64,000 nt of DNA from positions 37,208 through 101,207 of the forward strand of contig JBFWUM010000007.1 of NCBI GenBank assembly GCA_050247255.1. The letters are read 5' to 3'. This DNA comes from JBFWUM01 sp050247255 (GTDB lineage: Bacteria > Acidobacteriota > Vicinamibacteria > Vicinamibacterales > UBA2999). Of the stretch, positions 15,714 to 25,320 are shown piece after piece. The notes under the pieces were generated by a model. That model did not search any database. It was not told the origin of the DNA and saw only the letters and a program-made list of their open reading frames with translations. Made by a program: the position numbers and the translations under genes. Position 1 is the stretch's first letter, and each line of letters begins with the position of its first letter.

Positions 15714-18133
15714 AGAACGTGCGGACCCTGTTCGCCGTGACGACGGCCGTCTGGATGCTGGCGCTGTGGAGCGTTCCGAGCGCCCAGGGGCCTGCCCCCG
15801 CACAGGCGCCGGCTCAGCCTTCGGCGGCGGCCCCCGACTCGGCGTCGGTGCGCGGCGTCGTCGACCGCTACTGCGTGACCTGCCACAACTCGCGGACGCG
15901 CACCGCGGGGCTCGCGCTCGACGCGGTCGACAAGGACAACCTGCCGGCCAACGCCGAGATCTGGGAGAAGGTCATCCGCAAGGTGCGCGGCAACATGATG
16001 CCGCCCGCCGGCATGCCGCGGCCCGAGCCGGCGGTGCTCGCCGGGTTCGTCGCCGGCCTCGAGCGCACGTTGGACCAGGCGGCCGCGCGCGACCCCAAGC
16101 CGGGACGCAAGCTCCTGCATCGCTTCAACCGCGCCGAGTACCAGAACGCCATCAGGGATCTGCTTGCCGTCGAAATAGACGCCGCCTCGATTCTGCCCCC
16201 GGACGACTCGAGCTTCGGCTTCGACAACATCGCCGACATCCTCGGCATCTCACCGCTGCTGATGGAGCGCTATATCGGCGCGGCGGAGAAGATCAGCGCG
16301 CTGGCGGTGGGCGACGTCTCGCAGCCGGTCACGGCGACGCTGCATCGCGTTCGCCACGACCTGCCGCAGGGCGAGCAGATCCCGGGCCTGCCGGCCGGCA
16401 CTCGCGGCGGCACGCTCTTCACGCACAACTTCCCGCTCGACGGCGAGTACGTCATCAAGGTCCGGCTCTGGCGCACCAGCGTCGGCTTCACGCGCGGCCT
16501 GCAGCGTGAGCACGACCTCGAGGTCAGCCTCGATGGTGTCCCGGCGCTGCAGACGACGGTGGGTGGCCGGTCGGATTACGAGCTGAGCGTCCTCAACGCC
16601 GCGGCAATCGATGCCTCGCTCGACCGCCGCCTGCGCGCGCGCGTGCGCGTCACCGCCGGCCCGCACGACGTGTTGGCGACGTTCCTGGCGATCGCCGGCG
16701 GTGTCACGACCGGTCCCGAGGCGCTGCGCCCGTCGATGTTTGCCGTCGACCCGCTCTACATCCACGGCGTGCCCGGCATCGAGAGCGTGACGATCGAGGG
16801 GCCGTTCAATCCCGAGCCGCCGAAGGACACGCCGAGCCGCCGCGCGATCTTCACCTGCGCGCCGTCGGGGGCCGACGATCCCCGCTGCGCGCGCACGATC
16901 CTGTCTCGCCTGGCCCGCCGCGCCTACCGCCGCCCGGTGACGGACGAGGATCTCCGTCCGCTGCTGGAGATGTATCGCACCGGCAGCCGGGACGGCGGCT
17001 TCGAGCCCGGTATCCAACTGGCACTGCAGGGCATTCTCACGAGCCCGCACTTCCTCTTCCGGATCGAGCAGGATCCGGCCAACCTGCGCGCCGACGTCTA
17101 CCAGGTTCCGGATCTCGACCTGGCGACACGGCTGTCGTTCTTCCTGTGGAGCAGCATTCCCGACGAGTCGCTGCTCGACGCGGCGGCGCGCGGCCAGCTG
17201 CGGCGGGCGGCGGTGCTCGAGCGCGAGGTGCGACGCCTGCTGGCCGACCCGCGCTCGTCGGCGCTGGTGGAGAACTTCGCGGGGCAGTGGCTGCACCTCC
17301 GGAACCTCGCCGCGTTCGTGCCCGACCGCACCGATTTCCCGGAGTTCGACGACCTGCTGCGCCAGGCCATGCGCCGCGAGACCGAGCTGTTCGTGGCCAG
17401 CCTCATTGCCGACGACCGCAGCGCGCTCGACCTGCTGCAGGCCGACTACACCTTCATGAACGAGCGGCTGGCCCGGCACTACGGCGTCAACAACGTGTAT
17501 GGCAGCGCCTTCCGCCGGGTGCCGGTCACCGACCCGGCGCGCCGCGGGCTGCTCGGCCACGCCAGCGTGCTGGCGGTGACCTCGTACCCGAATCGCACGT
17601 CGCCCGTGCTGCGCGGCAAGTGGATCCTCGAAAACGTGCTCGGCACGCCGCCGTCGCCGCCGCCGCCTGACTTGTCCAACGTGCTGCCGGACACGGTGAA
17701 GCCGACGACGATGAAGGAACGGATGGCGGCGCACCGCCGCAACGCGGTCTGCGCCTCGTGCCACAAGGTGATGGACCCGCTCGGCTTCGCGCTCGAGAAC
17801 TTCGACGCGACCGGTGCCTGGCGGATCAAGGACGGCGAGCAGCGGATCGACCCGGCCGACACCCTGGCCGACGGCACGCCGATCGACGGCCCGGTGGCGC
17901 TGCGGCAGGCGCTGCTCGCGAACCGCGACCAGTTCGTCTCGACGCTCACGGAGAAGCTGCTGACCTACGCCCTCGGGCGCGGGCTCACGGCCGCTGACAT
18001 GCCCGCGGTGCGCACCATCGTGCGCGACGCGAAGGCGCAGGACTACCGGATGTCCGCCATCGTGCTCGGCATTGCGCGCAGCGTGCCGTTCCAGATGCGG
18101 GCTCGGGCCCAGGGTACGACGGCCACGAATTAA
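15710..18133 (+). CDS. Secreted DUF1587/1595/1592/1588/1585 protein with heme c motifs (copy 2)
   Basis: 807 residues, paralogous to the gene at 9015 over its whole length and with the same domain order. The signal peptide is MKNVRTLFAVTTAVWMLALW. The first heme motif is CVTCH (55-59) and the second is 'VCASCHKVMDPLG'. It shares 'LSFFLWSSIPDE' and 'NFAGQWL' with copy 1 but has a different N-terminal linker (Pro/Ala-rich). The GTG start at 15710 overlaps the propeller-cytochrome stop. It presumably works with the DUF1552 protein encoded 15 bp downstream. Confidence 0.93.
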   Translation: MKNVRTLFAVTTAVWMLALWSVPSAQGPAPAQAPAQPSAAAPDSASVRGVVDRYCVTCHNSRTRTAGLALDAVDKDNLPANAEIWEKVIRKVRGNMMPPAGMPRPEPAVLAGFVAGLERTLDQAAARDPKPGRKLLHRFNRAEYQNAIRDLLAVEIDAASILPPDDSSFGFDNIADILGISPLLMERYIGAAEKISALAVGDVSQPVTATLHRVRHDLPQGEQIPGLPAGTRGGTLFTHNFPLDGEYVIKVRLWRTSVGFTRGLQREHDLEVSLDGVPALQTTVGGRSDYELSVLNAAAIDASLDRRLRARVRVTAGPHDVLATFLAIAGGVTTGPEALRPSMFAVDPLYIHGVPGIESVTIEGPFNPEPPKDTPSRRAIFTCAPSGADDPRCARTILSRLARRAYRRPVTDEDLRPLLEMYRTGSRDGGFEPGIQLALQGILTSPHFLFRIEQDPANLRADVYQVPDLDLATRLSFFLWSSIPDESLLDAAARGQLRRAAVLEREVRRLLADPRSSALVENFAGQWLHLRNLAAFVPDRTDFPEFDDLLRQAMRRETELFVASLIADDRSALDLLQADYTFMNERLARHYGVNNVYGSAFRRVPVTDPARRGLLGHASVLAVTSYPNRTSPVLRGKWILENVLGTPPSPPPPDLSNVLPDTVKPTTMKERMAAHRRNAVCASCHKVMDPLGFALENFDATGAWRIKDGEQRIDPADTLADGTPIDGPVALRQALLANRDQFVSTLTEKLLTYALGRGLTAADMPAVRTIVRDAKAQDYRMSAIVLGIARSVPFQMRARAQGTTATN

Positions 18134-18148
18134 CGAGAGGACGCGACT

Positions 18149-19480
18149 ATGTTTGTCACCAAGATGTCGTTGCCGCGGCGGACGTTCCTGCGCGGGGTCG
18201 GGGCGGCGCTCGCCTTGCCGCTGCTCGATGCCATGGTCCCGGCGGCCACGGCGCTGGCGCAGACGCCGGCGCGCCGCGTGCGCCGCTTCGCCTCGGCCTA
18301 CTCGCCGAACGGCATGATCATGGACCACTGGACGCCGGCGGCGCCCGGTGAGCTGACCGACTTCCCGCTGATCCTCAAGCCGTTCGAGCCGTTCAAGGAC
18401 TACGTCACCGTGGTGACGAACCTGAACACCGGCCCGCAGCGGCAGGGCGGGCACGCCCTGGCCGAGCCCTGCTTCATGTCGGGCGTCGTCCACCCGAAGA
18501 AGACGGAGGGCTATGACCTCGAGGCGGGCACGACGCTGGACCAGGTGCTGGCGACGAAGTACTCCGAGGGGCTGATGTTCCCGTCGCTCGAGATTTGCGC
18601 CGAGGACTTCACCACGGCCGTCGGCTCCTGCGAGTTCGGCTTCAGCTGCGCCTACCTCAACACCATCTCCTGGCGGACGCCGACGCAGCCGCTGCCGATG
18701 GAGATCGATCCGCGGCTGGTGTTCGAGCGGATGTTCGGCGGCGCCGGCGGCGGGTCGCCCGAGCAGCGGGCGGCGCGGCTGCGCAACCGCAGGAGCGTGC
18801 TCGACAGCGTCAGCGAGCAGGCGCGGCTGCTGCAGGCGAAGCTGGCGCCCTCCGACAAGGCGCGCATCGACGACTACCTGGCCAACATCCGCGAGATCGA
18901 GGAGCGGATCGCGCGGGTGGAGCAGCAGAACGCCGCCTCGCCAGACCTGGTGTCGCCGGCCGGCGTCCCCGACGACTACGAGGAGCACGTCGGGCTGATG
19001 TTCGACCTGATGGTGCTGGCCTTCCAGGCCGACATCACCCGCGTCTTCTCGTTCATGATGGGTCGCGAGCTGAGCGGCCGGATCTACCCGAACCTCGGCG
19101 TCACCGAGCCGCACCACGCGGTCTCGCACCACCAGAACAAGCCGGAGCGGATTGCGCAGTACGCCAAGACCAACGCCTTCCATGCGCAGCTGGTCTCGAA
19201 GTACCTCGCCAAGCTCCAGGCCACGCCAGACGGCGAGGGAACGCTGCTCGACAACTCGCTGCTGCTGTGGGGCTCGGGCATGAGCAACCCGAACATCCAC
19301 TCGTTCGATCCGCTGCCGGTGGTGCTGCTGGGCGGGGACGCCGGGCACCTCACGGGCGGACGGAACCTGGTGCAGGAGGAAGGCAAGACGCCGATGGGCA
19401 ACCTGCTGCTGGCGCTCGCGCAGAGCGGTGGCGCCGACCTCACACAGTTCGGCGACAGCACGGGCGTCGTCAGCCTGTAA
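18149..19480 (+). CDS. DUF1552 Tat-exported protein (copy 2)
   Basis: 443 residues; the twin-arginine leader 'LPRRTFLRGVGAALALPLL' is nearly the same as in copy 1, and the core motifs 'PSLEICAED', 'YLNTISW', 'DITRVFSFMMG', 'HHAVSHH' and 'WGSGMSNPN' line up with it. The gene follows the second DUF1592 gene by 15 bp, with GAGAGGA at 18134-18140 as a possible ribosome site. It belongs to the same secreted pair system; the biochemical role of the family is not known. Confidence 0.93.
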   Translation: MFVTKMSLPRRTFLRGVGAALALPLLDAMVPAATALAQTPARRVRRFASAYSPNGMIMDHWTPAAPGELTDFPLILKPFEPFKDYVTVVTNLNTGPQRQGGHALAEPCFMSGVVHPKKTEGYDLEAGTTLDQVLATKYSEGLMFPSLEICAEDFTTAVGSCEFGFSCAYLNTISWRTPTQPLPMEIDPRLVFERMFGGAGGGSPEQRAARLRNRRSVLDSVSEQARLLQAKLAPSDKARIDDYLANIREIEERIARVEQQNAASPDLVSPAGVPDDYEEHVGLMFDLMVLAFQADITRVFSFMMGRELSGRIYPNLGVTEPHHAVSHHQNKPERIAQYAKTNAFHAQLVSKYLAKLQATPDGEGTLLDNSLLLWGSGMSNPNIHSFDPLPVVLLGGDAGHLTGGRNLVQEEGKTPMGNLLLALAQSGGADLTQFGDSTGVVSL

Positions 19481-19492
19481 CGGAGCACAGTC

Positions 19493-20995
19493 ATGCGGAC
19501 CCGCACAGCCCTGGCCGTTGCGCTGCTGCTCGTCGCCGCCGCGGCCACCATTCGCGCGCAGGTGGACGCCTACGGCAATACCCCGCTGCACAAGGCGGTG
19601 GAGGCCAACGACCTCGCCGCCGTCGAGCGCCTGATCGCGGCGCGCGTGGACGTCAATGCCGAGAACCGGTTCCGGACGAGCCCGCTGGCGATCGCCGCGA
19701 CCCGCGGCAACGGCGCGATCGTGGCGGCGCTGCTCCGCGCCGGTGCCGACCCGAATGCGACTCGCGGGGAAGGGGAGCCGATGCTGCTGAGCGCGGCCCG
19801 CTCAGGCAGCGTTGAAACCGTTCGCGCGCTGATCGAGGGAGGGGCTGACCTTGCCGCCCGCGACACGTTCTACGGCCAGACGGCCGTGATGTGGGCGGCC
19901 ATCGAGAACCACCCGGCGGTGATCGCCGAGCTCGCCGACCGCGGCGCCGACGTCAACGCCCGCGCCCACATCCTCGAAGGCGAGCCGACCTGGCGCTACG
20001 GCAAGGACAGTCGCAACGGCATCAACGGCGAGGCGCTGCAGAATTTCAACACCAACTTCTCCAAGGGCGGGTTGACGGCGCTCATGTACGCCGCGCGCCA
20101 GGGAGCGACCGACGCCGTGCGGATGCTGGCCGACAAGGGAGCGGTGCTGACGACGGCCGATCCGGAAGGCTATTCAGCGCTGCACATCGCCATCATGAAC
20201 GCGCAGTTCGACACGGCGGCGGCGCTGATTGAGAAGGGCGCGGACGTCAACCAGCCGGACCGGAACGGCCAGGCCCCGCTGTACGCGCTCGTCGACATCC
20301 GGTCGCTGCTCTGGACCTACAACCGCCCGACGCCGCGGTCGCAGACCGAAATCGGGACGATGGAGCTGGCGGCGCTGCTGCTCGACAAAGGCGCGGCGGT
20401 GAACGCGAAGCTGACCGGCAACGCCCGCCGGCCGCTCGGCGGCGGCGGGCACGCGCTGGCCGGCCGCGGCGCCACGGCCTTCCTGCGCGCCGCCGTCACC
20501 TCGGACCTGCCGATGATGCGCCTGCTGCTCGACAAGGGCGCCGACCCGACGATCACGACCCCGAACGGTCACAACGCCCTGCACGCGGCCGCCGGCCTGC
20601 GCTGGAACGAGACGACCATGAGCACGGCGATCGCGGAGGGGTTTGCCACCGAGGAAGACTCGATCGCGGCGATTACGCTGCTGCTCGAGCAGGGGCTCGA
20701 CGTCAACGCCGCCGACAACAACGGCTTCACCGCCATGCACGGCGCGGCCGAGCGGGGCGCCAACCAGATCGTCAAGTTCCTGTTCGAGAAGGGCGGCCGG
20801 CTCGACGTCTCGAGCAAGCCGAGCGTGCGCGCGCCGACGGTGGACAACGAGCCGCCGCTCGACATCCCCGGCCAGACGCCGCTCGACGCTGCGCTCGACG
20901 CCGACCCGCCGAAGCCCGAGACAGCCGCGCTCATCCGCGAGTTGATGGGGCTGCCGCCGGACAACGGCGATCGGGAGTTCAGGAGGATCCGGTAG
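19493..20995 (+). CDS. Secreted ankyrin-repeat protein (copy 2)
   Basis: 500 residues with signal peptide TRTALAVALLLVAAAATIRA and about ten ankyrin repeats ('GNTPLHKAVEANDLAAV', 'GYSALHIAIMNAQFDTA', 'GFTAMHGAAERGANQIV'). The repeat order and the interruption 'NFNTNFSKGGLTALMYAAR' match copy 1 ('AHSNFPKGGLSALHFAAR'), so the two come from one ancestral gene. It is the last gene of the run and ends 27 bp from the convergent winged-helix gene. Confidence 0.92.
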   Translation: MRTRTALAVALLLVAAAATIRAQVDAYGNTPLHKAVEANDLAAVERLIAARVDVNAENRFRTSPLAIAATRGNGAIVAALLRAGADPNATRGEGEPMLLSAARSGSVETVRALIEGGADLAARDTFYGQTAVMWAAIENHPAVIAELADRGADVNARAHILEGEPTWRYGKDSRNGINGEALQNFNTNFSKGGLTALMYAARQGATDAVRMLADKGAVLTTADPEGYSALHIAIMNAQFDTAAALIEKGADVNQPDRNGQAPLYALVDIRSLLWTYNRPTPRSQTEIGTMELAALLLDKGAAVNAKLTGNARRPLGGGGHALAGRGATAFLRAAVTSDLPMMRLLLDKGADPTITTPNGHNALHAAAGLRWNETTMSTAIAEGFATEEDSIAAITLLLEQGLDVNAADNNGFTAMHGAAERGANQIVKFLFEKGGRLDVSSKPSVRAPTVDNEPPLDIPGQTPLDAALDADPPKPETAALIRELMGLPPDNGDREFRRIR

Positions 20996-21022
20996 GCGGG
21001 TACAGCCGGCCTCCACCACTGC

Positions 21023-23146
21023 TCATTCCGGCAGCAGTTCCCGCCAATTCAGCAGGACCATCAGCGGTGGCGCCGCCTGCTGCTCGGCCGACTGGATGAC
21101 GAACCGCTGGCCGTCGGCCGCGACGTCGTAGTGGTTGATGTACAGGCTGCGGCCGCGCGCCATCGGGACGCGGAACAGCTTCCGTGGCGCCGACATCCGC
21201 GACGCATCGCCGGGCGTCAACTCCACAGACATCACGGACAGGTCCTCGCCAAGGTAGAACAGCTCGCGCCCGTCGGCGCGCCAGCGCGGCTCCGAACCGC
21301 CGCCGACCGACACCGTGTGCCGGATGCCCGGCTGCGTCAGCGACTGCAGGTAGATCTCCAGCGCGCCGGTCTCGTCCGAGGCAAACGCCAGCCAGCGGCC
21401 GTCGGGCGACAGGCGGCCGTGCAGCTCGTTGGCGCCGGTCTGCACCAGCGCCCGCGGCGCCTCGCCCGACAACGGGACCTGCCAGAGGTCGGTCTTGGTC
21501 CGGGCCGAGGAGCTGGAGACGAGCAGGTAACGTCCGTCAGGCGACCAGTCGTCGACCATCTTGTTCTCCGGCGATCGCAGCAGGAGTTGCGCCTTGTCGC
21601 TGCCGGCGGCGCTGCGCACGTAGACGTCCGCAATGCCGGTGGCGGCGTCGTCGGTAAAGGCGATCTGCCCGCCGTCCGGCGACGCCAACGGCCGCATGCC
21701 GCCTTCGAGCCGCATGGGCGCGCCACGTTCGAGATCGATCACCCAGATCGCGCGCGGGCCGCCGCCGGTGCCGGTGGCCGCCAGCAGCTGCAGGCCGTCG
21801 CGCCGCAGGAACGGGTTGTACAGCCCAGGTGGTCCCTCGATGTGCTCGATCGTGTTACCGGCGCGATCGAACCACGTGAGCCGCTGTCCTGACGGCATGG
21901 CTGTGTACGCGAGCAGCGCCTGTGCCGCCGACAGCGCGGCGGTCGTCGTGATCTCGAGCGGTGCGACATCGGAGGCCAGCGTGACCGGCGTTCCCGACAG
22001 CACGTAGGCGTCGAGGTCCATCCGCTGCGCCTGCAGGACCCGTTCGCGGACAAACACCAGGTAGCCGTCGCGGTAGATGGCGGGCACGTCGAAAATCCGC
22101 CGCTTCAGCGCCGTCCCGAGTTCACCGACATACGTGCCGGTGTGCGCGGGGTCGGTGCTCTCGATGAAGTAGAGGAACCGCCGGCCGTCGGGGAGGACAT
22201 GGGGCCACCGGTGGGCGATCTCCTGTTGCGATGCATTGAGGGTCGACACCGCAACCGGCTCGCCGCCTTCGACCGGCACTGACAGGATGGGCGAGCGCAG
22301 GTCGGCAAACAGCACCTGCTCAGCAGCCCAGCTCGCGCCTCCCGGATTACGCACCGGCGCCAGCGTGTGTACCCGCCCGCTGGCGCGGTCAACGGTGCGC
22401 AGCGCGCCGTTGGCGAAGAAGGCGATCGCGCGGCCGTCGAGCGACCACGCCGGACGCACAGCGCCGTCGGTCCCCGGCATGACCTGGCTCTGGCCGCTGG
22501 TGAACTCGCTGATCCACAGGCTGCCGCGCCCCGATTCCGCATCCGAGGCGACCAAGGCGATGGTCCGGCCATCCGGCGCCACCGCGGCGCCCGATTCGAG
22601 CATGGTGCCGGGCGGCGGGCTGATGTTGAAGCGCAGGATCTCGTGCGGCACCGACGCCGACGGCTGCCAGGCCATCGCGAAGACGAGTCCCGCGGCGACG
22701 GCGCCGGCGACGAAGCCTCCCACCCATGGCCGCCACGAACCGTTGCTGGCCTCCGCCCGTGCCGGCGGCGGCGTGTTCAGCGGGGCGGCCGGCAGCGCGG
22801 CCGGCAGTGTTCCCGGCCGGGCCGTGGCGTCGGTAGCCTCCCCAACTGCTTCGATGAACCGGTAGCCGCGTCGGGCCACCGTCGTCACGAAGTGCGGCTC
22901 CACGGCATCGTCGCCAAGCGCGCGCCGGACGGCGCGGATGTTCTGGGTGAGGCTGTCGTCGCTGACGATCGCATCGTGCCAGACGGCCCTCATCAGCTCG
23001 TCCTTGGTGACGACGCGTCCGTGATTGGTGACGAGGGTGACGAGCGTGTCGAACGCCTTGGCAGTCAGCGGAACGACGACCCCGTCCTTCCACAACTGGC
23101 GGGTTGCGACGTCCAGACGAAAGGGACCAAAGGAATAGGCCGCCAC
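21023..23146 (-). CDS. Membrane winged-helix regulator with extracytoplasmic PD40/TolB-like propeller
   Basis: About 707 residues. Residues 1-105 are an OmpR/CadC-type winged helix ('YSFGPFRLDVATRQLW', 'LTAKAFDTLVTLV', 'SLTQNIRAVRRALGD', 'VARRGYRF'). One membrane segment (around 'GGFVAGAVAAGLVFAMAW') leads to a WD40-like PD40 propeller with repeats such as 'SPDGRYLLVSSS' and 'LSPDGRWLAFASDETG'. This is the ToxR/CadC layout, in which an external signal is passed straight to DNA. I chose GTG 23146 because longer frames run into the upstream gene, whose stop is at 23158. It forms a tandem pair with that gene. Target genes are not evident. Confidence 0.88.
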   Translation of the reverse strand: MAAYSFGPFRLDVATRQLWKDGVVVPLTAKAFDTLVTLVTNHGRVVTKDELMRAVWHDAIVSDDSLTQNIRAVRRALGDDAVEPHFVTTVARRGYRFIEAVGEATDATARPGTLPAALPAAPLNTPPPARAEASNGSWRPWVGGFVAGAVAAGLVFAMAWQPSASVPHEILRFNISPPPGTMLESGAAVAPDGRTIALVASDAESGRGSLWISEFTSGQSQVMPGTDGAVRPAWSLDGRAIAFFANGALRTVDRASGRVHTLAPVRNPGGASWAAEQVLFADLRSPILSVPVEGGEPVAVSTLNASQQEIAHRWPHVLPDGRRFLYFIESTDPAHTGTYVGELGTALKRRIFDVPAIYRDGYLVFVRERVLQAQRMDLDAYVLSGTPVTLASDVAPLEITTTAALSAAQALLAYTAMPSGQRLTWFDRAGNTIEHIEGPPGLYNPFLRRDGLQLLAATGTGGGPRAIWVIDLERGAPMRLEGGMRPLASPDGGQIAFTDDAATGIADVYVRSAAGSDKAQLLLRSPENKMVDDWSPDGRYLLVSSSSARTKTDLWQVPLSGEAPRALVQTGANELHGRLSPDGRWLAFASDETGALEIYLQSLTQPGIRHTVSVGGGSEPRWRADGRELFYLGEDLSVMSVELTPGDASRMSAPRKLFRVPMARGRSLYINHYDVAADGQRFVIQSAEQQAAPPLMVLLNWRELLPE

Positions 23147-23157
23147 GCGGCGCGATT

Positions 23158-25296
23158 CTATCGCCAGTTGACGAGGAAGGTCACGGGGTTGCGCTGTCCA
23201 GGTTCCACCGCATCCACGAGGAATCGCTGTCCATCTGCCGATGCGAGGAAATGATTGCGAAACGAGTTGAGACGTCCCCGCACCGGCGCATCGAACAGCG
23301 CGACCGGCGCGCCGATCCGTTCGTCCCCGGCGAGCTCGAGCGTGACCGCCATCACCCGGCGCGAGGGCGACAGGTAGTACAGCTCGCGCCCGTCTGCGCG
23401 CCACTGCGGTGCGGCACCGCCGCCGACTGAGAGGACGCGCTTGCGGCCGGCATCGGGGAACGCCTGCAGGTAGACCTCCCACCGCCCGCTCTCATCCGAG
23501 GCATAGGCGAGCCATCGGCCATCGGGCGACACCTGCGCCTGGATGTCGTTGAACGGTGTCACCAGGTAGGGCCGCGGCGTCCGATCGGCATCGTCCATCG
23601 GCAGCAGCCAGATGTCCTTCAGCGTGCGCGCGTTGGTGGTGACGTAGACGAGAAACCGCCCGTCGCGCGTCCAGTCGTTGACGATCTTGTTCTCGGGTGT
23701 CTCCAGGAGCAATTCGTCGCTCGCTGCGCCGGCGCTGCGAACGTAGATCTGTGAGATGCCACCGTTGCGGTCGGAGGTGAAGGCAATCCGCGATCCGTCG
23801 GGGGATGGATAGGGCGCCACGCCGGCGTTGGCCAGCCGCGTCGTTGAACTGCGCGCCACGTCCACCGTCCACAACGCCTGGCCGTCGCTCGCGAGGAACT
23901 GCCTGCCGTCGCGGGTGAACACCGGGTCCCGCAACGGCACCGGCGTGTCGATGGCGTCGATGGCCTGGCCGCTCCGCGAATACCAGGCCAGCCGGGACGG
24001 GGGAGTCCCGCCGCCAAACGACAGCAGCCCGCCAGGCGACGAGGAGATCGTGCCTTCGCCGCGCGGCGGCATGACGTTGCCCGCCAGCACCCACGGCTCG
24101 CCGCGCAACTGCCGTGCGTCGGTGTCGAACGGATGCATCAGCAGCGCGCCGTCGCGCACATACGCCAGGTGGTCAGGTGCGACGTACGACGCGCCGCCGA
24201 CGTCGAGAATCCGGACGCGCTGGGTGGGGTCGTCGAGCGAGGTGACGAAGGTGCCGCTGCGATTTGCCTCCACGGCATCGACATGGAACAGGAAATGGCG
24301 TCCGTCGGGCAGGAACTGGGGCTGGGTGTGTGCCCGTTCGCCGGCGCCGGTGTCGAGCGTCGTGACCGGTCGTGGCGCCCCGCCAGTGGCGGGCACGGCC
24401 GACAGGCCCGAGCGCCATCCCGCAAAGAGGATCTCTCCCTGTGGCGCCCACGAGCCGCCGCCTGGCGTGAGGCCGACGGCGGTGAGCGACTGCGCCGCGG
24501 ATTCCGAAAGCCCCACGCGCTTCAGGTAGCCGCCGGCGAAGAACCCGACGGCCAGTCCGTCAGGCGACCAGAACGGCCGCGAGGCATCGTCAGTGCCTGG
24601 AAGTCGCCATGGCTCGGCGCCGGTGATCGGCCGGACCCAGACCGCGGTCGTGCCCGTTGGGTCCTCGGCGACGAACATCACGTGCTGGTTGTCCGGCGAC
24701 AGCTGCGCCCCCGACCGGAGCGTCGTCCCGGGCGGGGCCTCGAGGGTGAACTGCAGCGGGCCCGATCCCTGGTTGCGAGACGGCGAGGGGAGCAGGCGGT
24801 TGCCGGCGAGTACCCCGGCGATGGCCGCAGCGATGACGAGCACGGCAGCGACGTGGCGCGAGACGCCTCGGGTCGGCGCGGCCACGCCCGGTGCAGGCGC
24901 GACCCCCACGGAGGGGCCACCAGCCTCCGCGTGAGCTATTTCCTCGACCGGCGCAATGAACCGGTACCCGCGCCGTGCCACCGTCGCGACGTACTCGGCG
25001 TGGTGCCGGTCATCGCCAAGCGCCCGCCGAAGGATCGAGATGCTCTGGCTGAGGCTGTCCTCCGACACGACCGTGTCGCCCCAGACGTGCCTGACCAGTT
25101 CCTCCTTGCCGACGACGCGGCCGCGGTGCCGCAGCAGGACGACCAGCGTGTCGAACACCTTCGGCGTCAGCGGGATCGTCTCGTAGCCTCCGCCTGGTCC
25201 GTGGCTTCCGCCTTCAGGCGGAAGGCGCAGCAACTGCATGGAGGCGAGATCCAGGCGGAATGGACCGAACTGATACCCGGCAATCCCCGGCGCCAT
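23158..25296 (-). CDS. Membrane winged-helix regulator with PD40/TolB-like propeller, carrying a repeat-derived insert
   Basis: 712 residues with the same layout as its neighbour at 21023: winged helix (1-118), one membrane helix ('VAAVLVIAAAIAGVLAG') and a PD40 propeller ('SPDGSRIAFTSDRNGG', 'SPDGRWLAYASDESG'). Compared with the neighbour, the N-terminal beta-hairpin is about 13 residues longer, and that extra stretch (LRLPPEGGSHGPGGG) is encoded by the palindromic repeat at 25199-25224. Both copies were probably produced by tandem duplication, and the insertion came later. It starts 24 bp after the mnmA stop and might be co-transcribed with it. Confidence 0.88.
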   Translation of the reverse strand: MAPGIAGYQFGPFRLDLASMQLLRLPPEGGSHGPGGGYETIPLTPKVFDTLVVLLRHRGRVVGKEELVRHVWGDTVVSEDSLSQSISILRRALGDDRHHAEYVATVARRGYRFIAPVEEIAHAEAGGPSVGVAPAPGVAAPTRGVSRHVAAVLVIAAAIAGVLAGNRLLPSPSRNQGSGPLQFTLEAPPGTTLRSGAQLSPDNQHVMFVAEDPTGTTAVWVRPITGAEPWRLPGTDDASRPFWSPDGLAVGFFAGGYLKRVGLSESAAQSLTAVGLTPGGGSWAPQGEILFAGWRSGLSAVPATGGAPRPVTTLDTGAGERAHTQPQFLPDGRHFLFHVDAVEANRSGTFVTSLDDPTQRVRILDVGGASYVAPDHLAYVRDGALLMHPFDTDARQLRGEPWVLAGNVMPPRGEGTISSSPGGLLSFGGGTPPSRLAWYSRSGQAIDAIDTPVPLRDPVFTRDGRQFLASDGQALWTVDVARSSTTRLANAGVAPYPSPDGSRIAFTSDRNGGISQIYVRSAGAASDELLLETPENKIVNDWTRDGRFLVYVTTNARTLKDIWLLPMDDADRTPRPYLVTPFNDIQAQVSPDGRWLAYASDESGRWEVYLQAFPDAGRKRVLSVGGGAAPQWRADGRELYYLSPSRRVMAVTLELAGDERIGAPVALFDAPVRGRLNSFRNHFLASADGQRFLVDAVEPGQRNPVTFLVNWR
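25199..25224 (-). repeat. Palindromic PPEGGSHGP repeat inside a coding gene
   Basis: A 26-bp sequence, read on the minus strand as CTTCCGCCTGAAGGCGGAAG followed by CCACGG. The first 20 bases form a perfect hairpin arm pair around TGA. The same 26 bases occur at 29044-29069, and a variant at 54738. Here it lies in frame in the DNA-binding domain of the winged-helix gene. Confidence 0.85.
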
Positions 25297-25320
25297 AGGT
25301 GTGGCGCGGATTTTACCCCG

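Noticed and set aside
16250..19591. A 1113-codon open frame on the minus strand, and similar long frames such as 38990-41662 minus and 10166-11425 plus
   Set aside because: They are antisense or out of frame to genes with clear domains (DUF1592, DUF1552, Kelch); high GC makes stop codons rare. Their composition is Arg/Ala-rich without motifs.
21023..25296. Tol-Pal TolB proteins
   Set aside because: The propellers are TolB-like, but the winged helix at the N-terminus and lack of tolQRA/pal neighbours point to regulators.
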